A DNA stretch of 64,000 bases from Paenibacillus marchantiophytorum (GTDB lineage: Bacteria; Bacillota; Bacilli; Paenibacillales; NBRC-103111): positions 169,890 to 233,889 of the forward strand of contig NZ_BMHE01000002.1 in NCBI RefSeq assembly GCF_014640555.1, given 5' to 3'. Below the pieces are notes generated by a model. The model saw only the letters and a list, made by a program, of their open reading frames with translations, was not told where the DNA came from and made no database searches. The translations under genes and the position numbers were made by a program. Shown in pieces: positions 43,579-52,068 of this stretch (positions are counted from its first letter, which is position 1; every line of letters starts with the position of its first letter).

Positions 43579-45150
43579 ATGTTGAGAAGTTTGTTCGGAA
43601 CAAAGAGTTGGAAAAGTCTCGCTTTAACAGTAACCTTGTCGGTGTCCTTGTTAGGGGCTATTCCTCAGGCTTTCGCCGAAGGACCAGGTGATCCAGCGCC
43701 ATCCATCACGCCGACTACGGCGAATGGCAAGAAAGTGCTTTTTGACAACACACACGGTCAAACGGCAGGAGCGGCGGATTGGGTCATTGACGGAGGGTTC
43801 TCAGATTTCGCCAATGCATTAGGAAATGCGGGTTACTATGTCAAAGAGCTGCGCAAAAGTACGCCAATCACGCTCTCTGATTTATCGGCTTATGATGTGT
43901 TTGTGATTGGCGAAGCGAACATCCCTTACAAAACATCGGAGCAAAGTGCCATGCTGCAATATGTACAAGGCGGTGGCAGTATCTTTTTCATTGGAGATCA
44001 TTATAATGCGGATCGGAACAAGAATCGTTGGGACGCTTCGGAAGTATTCAATGGCTATCGCCGCGGCGGATGGACGAATCCTGCGGCTGGTATGAGCTCA
44101 GCAGAAGCGAACTCAGCGGCGATGTCAGGAGTGGCAAGCTCAGACTGGCTATCTACGAATTTCGGGGTTAAATTCCGCTACAATGCCTTAGGTGATATTA
44201 CGGCAAATAATATCATCGCACCTTCGCAAGCTTTTAATATAACAAGCGGCGTGTCGACAGTCGCCATGCATGCTGGCTCTACGTTGGCGATTACGGACCC
44301 TAGTATGGCCAAAGGGATTGTTTATTTACCGGCAACGACAACTAGTTGGTCAAGTGCTGTGGATCAAGGTGTTTATAACGGTGGAGGCGTGGCGGAAGGA
44401 CCTTATGTCGCTGTCTCCAAAGTAAGCGCAGGGAAAGCCGGCTTCATCGGCGACTCTTCGCCTGTGGAAGATGCAACACCGAAATATTTGAAAGAAGAAA
44501 CAGGCAGTACCAAAACGACGTATGCCGGTTTCCAAGAGCAAAATGATGCCGCACTGCTAGTCAATATGGTGAACTGGCTCGCAACCAAAGAAAGCTATAC
44601 AAGTTTAACGCAAGTATCCGGATTAACTTTAAGCACTGCAACGACCCTATATACGTGGGAGCTGCCTGCCAATTCGACGGAGCCGCAAGCAGAGCCGTGG
44701 GCAACGCCAGCAGCAGGATACAAATGGTATGATAGTTCCACGTTCAAAGCGGGTTCATACGGTTATTCTTCCTCTACCAATACAACGGATCCATTTGCTT
44801 TTGTTCATCAAGCTCAATTGCCGAATCAAGCTGCGTTTCAGGTGAAGATAATTGTTAATGGATTAGCCGCTAATGGAACGACAACAGGCTATAATCTAGG
44901 CATTTACAACGGCTCCGGGACGCAAGTCGCGAAAATTCAAAACAGTGATGGCTCCTGGCCAGCATCCTACGGATATAGCACAAGCTTCTCGCTAACGGCT
45001 GACAGCAGTGGTCATGCTGAGAAGATTGTCAGTATCCAAATCAATTCAACAGCTTCAGGAGCAGCCAACATGCGTCTGAGACAGAACACGACGGCTAAGT
45101 TCACAGAGGCCGTTACGATTGCCAATGTGCCAGCACAACCGCTCCCTTAG
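43579..45150 (+). CDS. Secreted protein with glutamine-amidotransferase-like N-terminal domain
   Basis: A 523-residue exported protein. The signal peptide ends near SLLGAIPQAFA (about residue 33). Residues 50-345 have a Rossmann/GATase1-like pattern resembling DUF4350-type domains (GKKVLFDNTHGQTAGAADWVIDGGFSDFANALGNAGYYVKEL, YDVFVIGEANIPYK, YVQGGGSIFFIGDHYNADRNKNRW, GKAGFIGDSSPVEDATP). Residues 360-520 are a separate Ser/Thr/Gly-rich domain, perhaps a beta-sandwich. I do not recognise a catalytic triad with confidence and do not assign an activity. ATG 43579 follows GGAGGG. Single-gene unit between two terminators. Confidence 0.7.
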   Translation: MLRSLFGTKSWKSLALTVTLSVSLLGAIPQAFAEGPGDPAPSITPTTANGKKVLFDNTHGQTAGAADWVIDGGFSDFANALGNAGYYVKELRKSTPITLSDLSAYDVFVIGEANIPYKTSEQSAMLQYVQGGGSIFFIGDHYNADRNKNRWDASEVFNGYRRGGWTNPAAGMSSAEANSAAMSGVASSDWLSTNFGVKFRYNALGDITANNIIAPSQAFNITSGVSTVAMHAGSTLAITDPSMAKGIVYLPATTTSWSSAVDQGVYNGGGVAEGPYVAVSKVSAGKAGFIGDSSPVEDATPKYLKEETGSTKTTYAGFQEQNDAALLVNMVNWLATKESYTSLTQVSGLTLSTATTLYTWELPANSTEPQAEPWATPAAGYKWYDSSTFKAGSYGYSSSTNTTDPFAFVHQAQLPNQAAFQVKIIVNGLAANGTTTGYNLGIYNGSGTQVAKIQNSDGSWPASYGYSTSFSLTADSSGHAEKIVSIQINSTASGAANMRLRQNTTAKFTEAVTIANVPAQPLP

Positions 45151-45165
45151 TTTATTGAAGTAAGG

Positions 45166-45210
45166 AGAGGCTGACTCCGATGGTTAATAAACCAGGAGAG
45201 CAGCCTTTTT
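45166..45210 (+). terminator. Terminator after the secreted protein gene
   Basis: GGCTG-AC-TCC-GA-TGGTT-AATA-AACCA-GGA-GAG-CAGCC folds into an interrupted stem followed by five T. It is the same hairpin family as at 31276-31323. Confidence 0.75.
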
Positions 45211-45358
45211 ATATTCAGCATAGATGTCCGTATGGGACAGTTGGTAAGCACATAGCGCTAAACGTCAAGGATTAAAGCAAAGGGGCTTCCAATTCAAACG
45301 TTTTAGTCACATTTTTATGGAGATATCGTGAAAAACACGCATTTATGACATCGCTTTC

Positions 45359-45387
45359 TTGTCCTGGGGATGCCTATTCGGTATACT
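45359..45387 (+). promoter_or_regulatory. Promoter of the 144-residue membrane protein gene
   Basis: TTGTCC (45359-45364) and TATACT (45382-45387) are exactly 17 bp apart, 38 nt before the ATG at 45426. The rest of 45211-45358 shows nothing recognisable. Confidence 0.6.
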
Positions 45388-45425
45388 GGAAGAAACCAAT
45401 CTATTAAAATTGCGGAGGTTGTTGA

Positions 45426-45860
45426 ATGTATCAAGTTATGATTTTCTTACATGTTATTAGTGCATTATTGCTAGGCGCTTATGTGGTATTCCCTTTCATC
45501 GTGGGACGTGCCGCTACGCTATCTGGCGCAGCACAAGAAGGCTTCATGGGATTACTGTCCACCTTAAACCGAGTTGGTCAATTTTCATTGATTGTCACTT
45601 TCCTTACAGGCGGTGCCATGGTGAGCAAAATTGATCCTATGCCTTCTGGCCTTTGGATGGGGATATCGATCGTTTTATTGCTGATTGTGGGGGCTATTAC
45701 AGGGATGATTGGTGGCAGAATCAAGAAACTGGTCGCGAATAACAAAGCTGGTAAAAGTACAGCGACGGATGCTGCGAAAATTAAAACGTTCAGCTGGATT
45801 GCATCTGCAGCCGTTATCATCGCCGTGTTGTTTATGACAAATCCGCAATTGCTGGCTTAA
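45426..45860 (+). CDS. Four-helix integral membrane protein of unknown function
   Basis: A 144-residue protein with four membrane segments (about residues 3-24, 46-66, 75-95 and 119-138) and a Lys-rich loop (GGRIKKLVANNKAGKST). The first helix begins YQVMIFLHVISALLLGAYVVFPF, reminiscent of small DUF2269/CopD-like membrane proteins, but I cannot assign a family. Ribosome binding site GCGGAGG. Monocistronic, between its own promoter and a bidirectional terminator. Confidence 0.7.
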   Translation: MYQVMIFLHVISALLLGAYVVFPFIVGRAATLSGAAQEGFMGLLSTLNRVGQFSLIVTFLTGGAMVSKIDPMPSGLWMGISIVLLLIVGAITGMIGGRIKKLVANNKAGKSTATDAAKIKTFSWIASAAVIIAVLFMTNPQLLA

Positions 45861-45873
45861 GCTTGAAATAAAG

Positions 45874-45912
45874 AAAGAGCATGCCCCTCTCATGGAGGGC
45901 ATGCTCTTTTTA
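45874..45912. terminator. Bidirectional terminator
   Basis: AAAGAGCATGCCC and GGGCATGCTCTTT form a 13-bp stem, with further pairing in the CTCTCATGGA loop and T/A runs on both sides. It serves the membrane protein gene and the convergent deoxynucleotidase gene. Confidence 0.9.
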
Positions 45913-46503
45913 TTCCTGGGACGGATTTAAGGTGATTTCGTCCAGTGTTTTCTCGAAGGAGGCGCTCATATGCTCAAGGAAGTAGTCGACTTCCGGCATG
46001 TTCATGTTGCGCAAGCTTTCCAGGACTTGCTGTTTGGCGACGACGAATTCGCGATTGCCGGTAGAAAGTTCGGTTAAGCATTTGATATAGGCTTCGATCA
46101 AGTCAGCAGCTTTCACCCAGCGATACAGCTCAGGATCGGGATCCTGAATTAAACTGCGATACGTACCGCTGATTTCCGGTGGGATCGTCTGGATTAAACG
46201 TTCGACCGCGACATCTTCAATCTCACGGAAGTTTCGCAGAATTTGCTCATTATTATGTTTTACAGGTTGTGGAATATCTCCAGTCAGAACCTCGGAAGCG
46301 TCGTGGAACAAAGCGATGGAAACCACGCGATCTGTAGGCACATTGCGGCCGTAAACTTCATTAGCAATCGTACAGAGCATATGAGCGATTGTGGAAACGT
46401 AGAAAGAATGCTCAGCTACATTTTCTCTGCGCATGTTCCACATTAGACTCCAGCGATCAATATATTTGAGACGGTATAAATAAGCAAAAAAATGATGATC
46501 CAT
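45910..46503 (-). CDS. YfbR-like 5'-deoxynucleotidase (HD domain)
   Basis: A 197-residue HD-domain phosphohydrolase with the family start YLYRLKYIDRWSLMWNMRRENVAEHSFYVSTIAHML, the metal-binding motif ALFHDASEVLTGDIPQPVKHNN, and the distal Asp in KAADLIEAYIKCLTEL. YfbR removes phosphate from deoxynucleoside 5'-monophosphates and helps balance dNTP pools. A GGAGTGCAAC-type ribosome binding site precedes the ATG at 46503. Confidence 0.9.
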   Translation of the reverse strand: MDHHFFAYLYRLKYIDRWSLMWNMRRENVAEHSFYVSTIAHMLCTIANEVYGRNVPTDRVVSIALFHDASEVLTGDIPQPVKHNNEQILRNFREIEDVAVERLIQTIPPEISGTYRSLIQDPDPELYRWVKAADLIEAYIKCLTELSTGNREFVVAKQQVLESLRNMNMPEVDYFLEHMSASFEKTLDEITLNPSQE

Positions 46504-46528
46504 TCGGTTTGTTGCACTCCTTTTGTAT

Positions 46529-47668
46529 CTATGATTTGACGTTCGGCGCCACCCGCGCCGCCACCTTGCCGGTGGCTGGGGTGTAGACGAGCGGTTGTCC
46601 GATCAGCGCGGCGAGATCGTCCAGCGCGATCGTGATCTGCCCGTACTCGCGCAGCACGGGCTCACGCAACTGCACGCGCGCGTCGCCGCGCGTTGCCTTG
46701 GTCGCATTCACCTGCAGGGTGAATGCCTCTTGCCCCAGGCGGAAGCGGAGCGTTCCGCTTTCGGCACTTGCGCTGCCGCCGAGCTGCGCGGCAGCGGCAG
46801 CCGCATCCACGCGCTGCTCGGCGCTGCCGGGCTGCGCGGTAACCCTGCGCTGGATCGAGCGGTGCAGCAGCTCCGGCGTGATGCCGGGGCTGCCCGCGTT
46901 GATCCGCGGGATGAGCAGATGATCGGCGCTGCGCGTCGCCATCTCCGGCGAGATCGTGAAGGCGTAGCGGATGCCCGCCTGCTGGATCAGTGCCGTCGCC
47001 GCAGGCGTCGTGATGCCGTACGGGTACGCCATCGCGTCGAGCGGCGCGTCCGTCAAGCCCGCAAGCTTGCCGACGCAAGCTTGCGTATCGGTCAGAACAC
47101 GCTGCTGATAAGCGCTATCGCTTTCAGCATCCAACCGACCTACCAGCGCTGCCTCTCCGCTCGGCAGCTTATGGTGGAGATTATTGGTGTGACACCCAAT
47201 ATCGATAAAGTTCGTCGCGTGTGTCATCTCGCTGACTTGATCTTTGGACATGGAAGGAATATAGGATCCCATCGGATTGGCAAGATCATTCGTAATCACG
47301 AAATTGACCGCAGGAATTCGCAGGCTTTTCAGAATCGGATAGGCGGCCGTATAAAAGCTCTGGTATCCGTCATCAAACGTAACCAGAACCGCATTGGAAG
47401 GAACCGTCGCGCCATCCATGTACATCTTGAATTCATTTAGTGAAATAAAATGATAGCCTTTGCTCAACAGGGTTTGCAACTGCCTTTCAAAAAGCGCAGT
47501 CGTGATCGTGCTGGAGCTGGTATCTTGATCATGGATGTGATGATACATGAGGACAGCAACCTGATCTTGATAATAGATATCTTGAGATCGCTTCGCCTGC
47601 AGCGGCGTAAGCAAGAGCGAGAGGCCAATAAGGCTAAGCAGAATCGTAATTGCGATTCTTTTGGACAT
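46529..47668 (-). CDS. Polysaccharide deacetylase with C-terminal copper-amine-oxidase-N-like domain
   Basis: A 379-residue exported protein. A signal peptide (residues 1-25) is followed by a NodB domain (about 36-265: VAVLMYHHIHD, the metal/catalytic VTFDDGYQS, HTNNLHHKL, and AYPYGITTPAATALIQQAGIRYAFT). The Ala-rich C-terminal region ends in LREYGQITIALDDLAALIGQPLVYTPATGKVAARV-like sequence typical of the stalk domain related to copper amine oxidase N domains. It probably deacetylates peptidoglycan or another envelope glycan. The 3' half (about 46540-47080) is strikingly G+C-rich. ATG 47668 follows AAGGAGA; the longer frame to 47746 was rejected. Confidence 0.85.
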   Translation of the reverse strand: MSKRIAITILLSLIGLSLLLTPLQAKRSQDIYYQDQVAVLMYHHIHDQDTSSSTITTALFERQLQTLLSKGYHFISLNEFKMYMDGATVPSNAVLVTFDDGYQSFYTAAYPILKSLRIPAVNFVITNDLANPMGSYIPSMSKDQVSEMTHATNFIDIGCHTNNLHHKLPSGEAALVGRLDAESDSAYQQRVLTDTQACVGKLAGLTDAPLDAMAYPYGITTPAATALIQQAGIRYAFTISPEMATRSADHLLIPRINAGSPGITPELLHRSIQRRVTAQPGSAEQRVDAAAAAAQLGGSASAESGTLRFRLGQEAFTLQVNATKATRGDARVQLREPVLREYGQITIALDDLAALIGQPLVYTPATGKVAARVAPNVKS

Positions 47669-47687
47669 GTCAGGGTATCTCCTTGTA

Positions 47688-47696
47688 TGGTATAAT
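47688..47696 (+). promoter_or_regulatory. Extended -10 promoter of fumA
   Basis: TGGTATAAT is an extended -10 (TGnTATAAT) without a good -35. Start of transcription would lie near 47703, about 42 nt before the fumarase ATG. Confidence 0.5.
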
Positions 47697-47744
47697 AGTT
47701 TGTAATAATTATTAATTGCAAGTTGAGAGGAGTCATTTTCAGTC

Positions 47745-49295
47745 ATGCAGCATTTCTATCAAAGCGTCTACGATTTAATTGTCGAAACGTCAACAAACCT
47801 TCCGGGTGATGTGCGCCGTGCCGTGCAAGCGGCTCAAGAGAATGAGGACAAAGGAACTCGCTCTGCATTATCCCTTTCCCGAATTGCCGATAACATTCAT
47901 ATGGCGGAATGCAATGTATCTCCGATTTGTCAGGATACAGGCATGCCAACGTTTATTATACACTGTCCGGTTGGAGCAAACCAAATTATTATGAAGAAGC
48001 AAATTCTCGAAGCTGTCGCGAATGCGACCAAAGCAAGCAAGCTTCGCACGAACTCCGTTGATTCCTTGACAGGAGCTAATAGTGGAGACAATCTAGGACC
48101 TGGCACCCCGGTTGTTCATTTCGAACAATGGGAACGCGAAGACGTGGAAGTTAAGCTGATCCTCAAGGGCGGCGGCTGTGAGAATAAAAATATTCAATAC
48201 AGCCTGCCAGCTGAGCTTGAGGGCTTAGGCAAGGCTGGGCGCGATCTCGACGGCATCCGCAAATGCGTGATGCATGCTGTTTATCAAGCACAAGGTCAAG
48301 GCTGCAGCGCTGGATTCATTGGCGTAGGCATCGGGGGAGACCGAACTAGCGGATACGAATTAGCCAAGCATCAATTGTTCCGTCATGTCGACGATGTGAA
48401 CCCGCATCCGGAGCTTCGCAAAGTAGAAGAGTATGTCATGGAGCATGCGAACACGCTTGGTATTGGCACAATGGGTTTCGGTGGTCAAGTGACTTTGCTA
48501 GGTTGCAAAGTAGGCGTTATGAATCGTTTGCCAGCGAGCTTCTTCGTTTCTGTAGCTTACAACTGTTGGGCTTTCCGCCGTCAAGGCGTGATTTTGAACG
48601 CAGAGACAGGCGAAATTAATGGCTGGTCATACCCAAGAGGCGTGGAAGTTTCTTTCCAGGAAGCGTTCGAAGCAAGTGCAGAGGAAGCTAGAAATGTACC
48701 GCAAGATGAGCGTCGTGAAATTGTCTTGACAACACCGATTTCCGAAGAGCAGATTCGTAGTCTCAAAGTCGGGGATGTTGTCGTGATCAATGGAACGATG
48801 CATACAGGGCGTGATGCGCTGCACAGTTATTTGATGACCCATGATGCTCCAGTTGATTTGAACGGGGCGGCGATTTACCACTGTGGGCCTGTTATGAGCA
48901 AAGATGAATCCGGTGAATGGCACGTCAAAGCAGCAGGTCCGACCACAAGCATTCGGGAGGAGCCTTATCAAGGCGAAATTATTAAGAAGTTCGGTATTCG
49001 CGCCGTTATCGGCAAAGGCGGTATGGGTCCGAAAACGTTGGCTGCTCTCAAAGAACACGGCGGTGTTTACTTAAATGCAATCGGTGGTGCTGCCCAGTAC
49101 TACGCGCAATGCTTTAAGAAGGTAGAAGGCGTTGACTATATGGAATTCGGTATTCCTGAAGCTATGTGGCATTTGGAAACAGAAGGTTTCGCAGCCATTG
49201 TAACGATGGATTCCCACGGAAATAGCTTGCATGCAGAAGTAGAGAAGAACTCTCTTGAGAAGCTGTCTGCTTTGAAAGAGCCTGTTTTCAAATAG
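47745..49295 (+). CDS. fumA: Fumarate hydratase, class I (iron-sulfur)
   Basis: The 516-residue single-chain class I fumarase has alpha and beta parts fused. Cysteines for the 4Fe-4S cluster are in VSPICQDTGMP, KGGGCENKNIQYS and QGQGCSAGFIGVGIGGD-like segments. The beta part contains VVINGTMHTGRDALHSYL, IYHCGPVM and IGKGGMGPKTLAALKEHGGVYLNAIGGAAQ. It hydrates fumarate to malate, the step feeding mdh in the nearby TCA block; being an Fe-S enzyme it is oxygen-sensitive, unlike FumC. Ribosome binding site GAGAGGAG. Confidence 0.93.
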   Translation: MQHFYQSVYDLIVETSTNLPGDVRRAVQAAQENEDKGTRSALSLSRIADNIHMAECNVSPICQDTGMPTFIIHCPVGANQIIMKKQILEAVANATKASKLRTNSVDSLTGANSGDNLGPGTPVVHFEQWEREDVEVKLILKGGGCENKNIQYSLPAELEGLGKAGRDLDGIRKCVMHAVYQAQGQGCSAGFIGVGIGGDRTSGYELAKHQLFRHVDDVNPHPELRKVEEYVMEHANTLGIGTMGFGGQVTLLGCKVGVMNRLPASFFVSVAYNCWAFRRQGVILNAETGEINGWSYPRGVEVSFQEAFEASAEEARNVPQDERREIVLTTPISEEQIRSLKVGDVVVINGTMHTGRDALHSYLMTHDAPVDLNGAAIYHCGPVMSKDESGEWHVKAAGPTTSIREEPYQGEIIKKFGIRAVIGKGGMGPKTLAALKEHGGVYLNAIGGAAQYYAQCFKKVEGVDYMEFGIPEAMWHLETEGFAAIVTMDSHGNSLHAEVEKNSLEKLSALKEPVFK

Positions 49296-49309
49296 AATGG
49301 AACGTCACC

Positions 49310-49326
49310 TTTACTTTATCTTTACA
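49310..49326 (+). promoter_or_regulatory. Pho-box-like repeats upstream of phoR
   Basis: TTTACT (49310-49315) and TTTACA (49321-49326) have the 11-bp period seen at phoP. The hexamer at the expected offset of 15 bp (49336-49341, TGGATT) is a poor -10. A terminator-like hairpin then intervenes before phoR, so function is uncertain. Confidence 0.35.
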
Positions 49327-49351
49327 AAAAAAAACTGGATTAGGCACGAAG

Positions 49352-49387
49352 AAAAGGGTTACTATGAAGAGTAGCCCTTTTCTTTTT
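49352..49387 (+). terminator. Hairpin with T-run between fumA and phoR
   Basis: AAAAGGGTTACT pairs with AGTAGCCCTTTT (one G-U) and is followed by CTTTTTATTT. It is probably the fumA terminator, but it lies only about 30 nt before the phoR start and downstream of the Pho-box-like repeats, so it may also act as a leader attenuator of phoR. Confidence 0.8.
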
Positions 49388-49415
49388 ATTTCCTACTCCG
49401 GAGGTTAGCAGACAA

Positions 49416-51212
49416 ATGACCAAGTTCCGTGCCAAACTTACCTTTATTCTGATTATGTTAATCGGCTGTTCGATGCTTATTGCCGGCATCTTCATGGCCA
49501 AAGTGCTGGAGGATTCACACGTCAAGTCTCTCCAAGACAATATGGAACGTGAGCTGCAGGTTATTCGAGTCACATCGGACTGGAACCGGATGGGTTCCGA
49601 AAGCGATTTGGTCGCTTCCTACTCGGCACAAATTAAACGCATTAAAGAAGCTACCTACGAGCGTTTGACGTATGTTCGGGCGGACGGTAAAGTTTTGGGC
49701 GACTCGGATCAACAACCCGAGCAAATGGATAATCACTTAAATCGACCAGAAATTGCCGATGCGGCGAACCATGGAGTCGGTTATACAACACGCTATAGCG
49801 ACACCCTCAAAGAGAAAATGCTGTATGCAGCGATAGCGGTCAAGAATGACCGCAAGGAGACCATCGGTTATTTGCGTATTTCTATGAGCCTCAGTCAAGT
49901 GGAGAAGTCGGTTCGCAGTTTGTGGTATTTCCTTGGGATTGGACTACTCGTATTGTTTCTCATAGCGGGTCTGGTCAGCTACCGGATTGCCAGAGGCATG
50001 ACGCGTCCAATTGAAAGGATGACCAAGGTTGCGCAGCAAATTACGAATATGAACTATGAGTCCAGGGTGCCGGCATATAGTAATGATGAGGTAGGACAAC
50101 TCGGGCAAGCCATCAATCGCATGTCAGAGAGCCTGCAGCAGCAGATGGCGCGGATACAAGAGAATGAGCGCAGATTGCAAGGCGTCATGGAGAATATGAT
50201 GAGCGGCATTATGATGATTGACCGGGATGAGCGAATCACGCTTCTAAATCCTTCGGCGGAATATATATTGGGTTTTTCGTCCCAAGAATTGCTGGGCAAA
50301 CGGTACAACGAAGCCAAACAGCAGATTGATTTCACGAAGCTTATTCAGGAATGTATTGAAACCCAGGATCCTATCCGTGATGAAATGATTTTTTATTACC
50401 CTGCTGAACGAATATTGGACATTCATTTAAGTCCGATTGCTCATGAAGATGAGGAATGGTCAGGTGTTCTTATTGTGATTCATGATATTACGGCTGTTCG
50501 CAGACTAGAGCGAATGCGCAGCGAGTTCGTGGCGAATGTTTCACATGAATTGAAGACACCGATTGCGGCAGTCAAAGGGTTTGCAGAGACGCTTCTTGCA
50601 GGCGCCCTCAATGATAAAGAAACAGCGGTTTCCTTTCTACAAATTATTTTCGACGAAAGCGAACGGTTAAATCGTCTGATTGGCGATATTCTGGAATTGT
50701 CCAAGATTGAATCCAAGCGGATTCCCATGAATTTTTCGCCGATTTACTTGCCTGAATTTCTCGACAGATCCTGCAGCGTTTTACGAAAAGAAGCCGAGAA
50801 GAAGCATATTGAGCTGACCTTGCAGGTCGACGATGATATGTATATTGAGGCTGATGAAGATCGGCTGCGGCAAATTGTCATTAATCTGCTTTCTAACGGG
50901 ATTTCCTATACCCAGGATGGAGGCAAGGTCAAAGTACGCGTAGAACCGCTGGATATGAATGCTGATGGCGACTATGAACGGCTGCGTTTGATCGTTTCGG
51001 ATACTGGAATGGGAATTCCCAAGAAAGATCTGCCGCGTATTTTTGAACGGTTCTATCGGGTGGATAAAGCGCGTTCGAGAAGTTCAGGCGGCACAGGGCT
51101 GGGCCTATCGATTGTCAAACATTTAGTGGAGCTGCACAAAGGGACAATACGGGTCGACAGCGAGGTCGGTATCGGGACGAAGTTCACGATTGAATTGCCT
51201 GTAATTCACTAA
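49416..51212 (+). CDS. phoR: Phosphate-sensing histidine kinase PhoR
   Basis: The 598-residue sensor kinase has membrane segments at about 8-29 and 166-188 flanking an extracytoplasmic domain of about 135 residues. HAMP (190-245, ARGMTRPIERMTKVAQQI) and PAS (250-365, RLQGVMENMMSGIMMIDRDERITLLNPSAEYILGF) follow, then HisKA with phospho-acceptor His377 (FVANVSHELKTPIAAVKGF) and HATPase_c (LRQIVINLLSNGISYTQDGG, DTGMGIPKKDLPRIFERFYRVD, GGTGLGLSIVKHLV). This is PhoR/WalK-type architecture; the link to the adjacent OmpR-type regulator and phosphate-related neighbours supports PhoR. It precedes phoP, whereas B. subtilis has phoP first. ATG behind CCGGAGGT. Confidence 0.85.
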   Translation: MTKFRAKLTFILIMLIGCSMLIAGIFMAKVLEDSHVKSLQDNMERELQVIRVTSDWNRMGSESDLVASYSAQIKRIKEATYERLTYVRADGKVLGDSDQQPEQMDNHLNRPEIADAANHGVGYTTRYSDTLKEKMLYAAIAVKNDRKETIGYLRISMSLSQVEKSVRSLWYFLGIGLLVLFLIAGLVSYRIARGMTRPIERMTKVAQQITNMNYESRVPAYSNDEVGQLGQAINRMSESLQQQMARIQENERRLQGVMENMMSGIMMIDRDERITLLNPSAEYILGFSSQELLGKRYNEAKQQIDFTKLIQECIETQDPIRDEMIFYYPAERILDIHLSPIAHEDEEWSGVLIVIHDITAVRRLERMRSEFVANVSHELKTPIAAVKGFAETLLAGALNDKETAVSFLQIIFDESERLNRLIGDILELSKIESKRIPMNFSPIYLPEFLDRSCSVLRKEAEKKHIELTLQVDDDMYIEADEDRLRQIVINLLSNGISYTQDGGKVKVRVEPLDMNADGDYERLRLIVSDTGMGIPKKDLPRIFERFYRVDKARSRSSGGTGLGLSIVKHLVELHKGTIRVDSEVGIGTKFTIELPVIH

Positions 51213-51234
51213 TTTACGTAGGGATGATGAAACA

Positions 51235-51266
51235 TTTACATTCTCTTTACAAAATTGTGGTACAGT
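51235..51266 (+). promoter_or_regulatory. phoP: Pho box and promoter of phoP
   Basis: TTTACA (51235-51240) and TTTACA (51246-51251) are perfect repeats with 11-bp period. TACAGT (51261-51266) starts 15 bp after the second, the same offset as at 58147/58162 and 60203/60218. It lies between phoR and phoP, so phoP has its own promoter and is probably autoregulated. Confidence 0.65.
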
Positions 51267-51308
51267 AAGGGAGTGCAATGTTAATAAACTGTAAATGCGG
51301 GGGATCCC

Positions 51309-52025
51309 ATGGCACAAAACATACTAGTCATTGAAGACGAGCCGACTTTGGCCCGATTGCTTTCGTACAACCTTTCCCAGGAAGGGTATCATACGAAGGT
51401 AGTCGATCATGGTGGCGACGGGCTTCAAGAAGCGATGCAGCAGTCCTATGATTTAATCATTTTGGATATTATGCTGCCAGGACTGAACGGATTCGAAGTA
51501 TTAGCGAAACTAAGGCAAAAGGGAAACAGCACACCCGTTATCATTCTAACGGCACGCAACGCAGAAGATGAAGTGGTACAAGGCCTTAAACATGGCGCTG
51601 ATGACTATATAACGAAGCCCTTCGGAGTGGCGGAATTGCTGGCTCGAGTTTCTGCGGTGCTGCGAAGAACCCAGTCTGAGGAAGCAGCTGCGGATAAATT
51701 GAAATCCAATGAGAAAGTGATTCAAGCCGGTGAATTGTTCATCTATCCGGAGAAGTACGAAGTGGTGCTGAAGGGGGAGTCCATTCCTCTGAGACCCAAG
51801 GAATTTGAAGTTTTGCTCTATCTCGTGCAGCGTCCAGGGGTAGTCGTAACGAGAGACGATTTGATGAATATCGTATGGGGTTTCGATTACATTGGCGGTC
51901 AGAGAACCGTAGACGTGCATGTGAGTTCGCTTCGCAAGAAGCTGGAAATGAATCAACAGTCGGTCCAGATCGATTCTATCCGTGGAGTGGGTTACAAACT
52001 GGTCGCAAGTATGGTGAAAAAATAA
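51309..52025 (+). CDS. phoP: Phosphate response regulator PhoP (OmpR family)
   Basis: The 238-residue regulator has a receiver domain (acidic pocket ED in LVIEDEPTLARLL, phospho-acceptor Asp53 in LIILDIMLPGLNGFEVL, Lys in DDYITKPFGVAELLARV) and an OmpR winged helix (RPKEFEVLLYLVQRPGVVVTRDDLMNIVWGFDYIGGQRTVDVHVSSLRKKL). Preceded by PhoR and a Pho-box promoter. WalR-like regulators are the main alternative; the missing walHIJ neighbours, the presence of phosphonate genes and the syntenic citZ-icd-mdh-pho position favour PhoP. Confidence 0.88.
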   Translation: MAQNILVIEDEPTLARLLSYNLSQEGYHTKVVDHGGDGLQEAMQQSYDLIILDIMLPGLNGFEVLAKLRQKGNSTPVIILTARNAEDEVVQGLKHGADDYITKPFGVAELLARVSAVLRRTQSEEAAADKLKSNEKVIQAGELFIYPEKYEVVLKGESIPLRPKEFEVLLYLVQRPGVVVTRDDLMNIVWGFDYIGGQRTVDVHVSSLRKKLEMNQQSVQIDSIRGVGYKLVASMVKK

Positions 52026-52068
52026 TGAGCCTAGGGTGCTGATCAAACAGCGACCCAGGCTCATTTTT
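52024..52068. terminator. Bidirectional terminator after phoP
   Basis: AATGAGCCTAGGGTGCTG pairs with CAGCGACCCAGGCTCATT apart from small mismatches around a 6-nt loop, followed by TTTTTG. It overlaps the last bases of the convergent MerR-methyltransferase gene. Confidence 0.85.

Noticed and set aside
46595..47440. 281-codon open frame antisense to the deacetylase gene
   Set aside because: It is a shadow of the G+C-rich deacetylase gene with an Arg/Ala-rich improbable composition; the opposite strand encodes clear NodB motifs.
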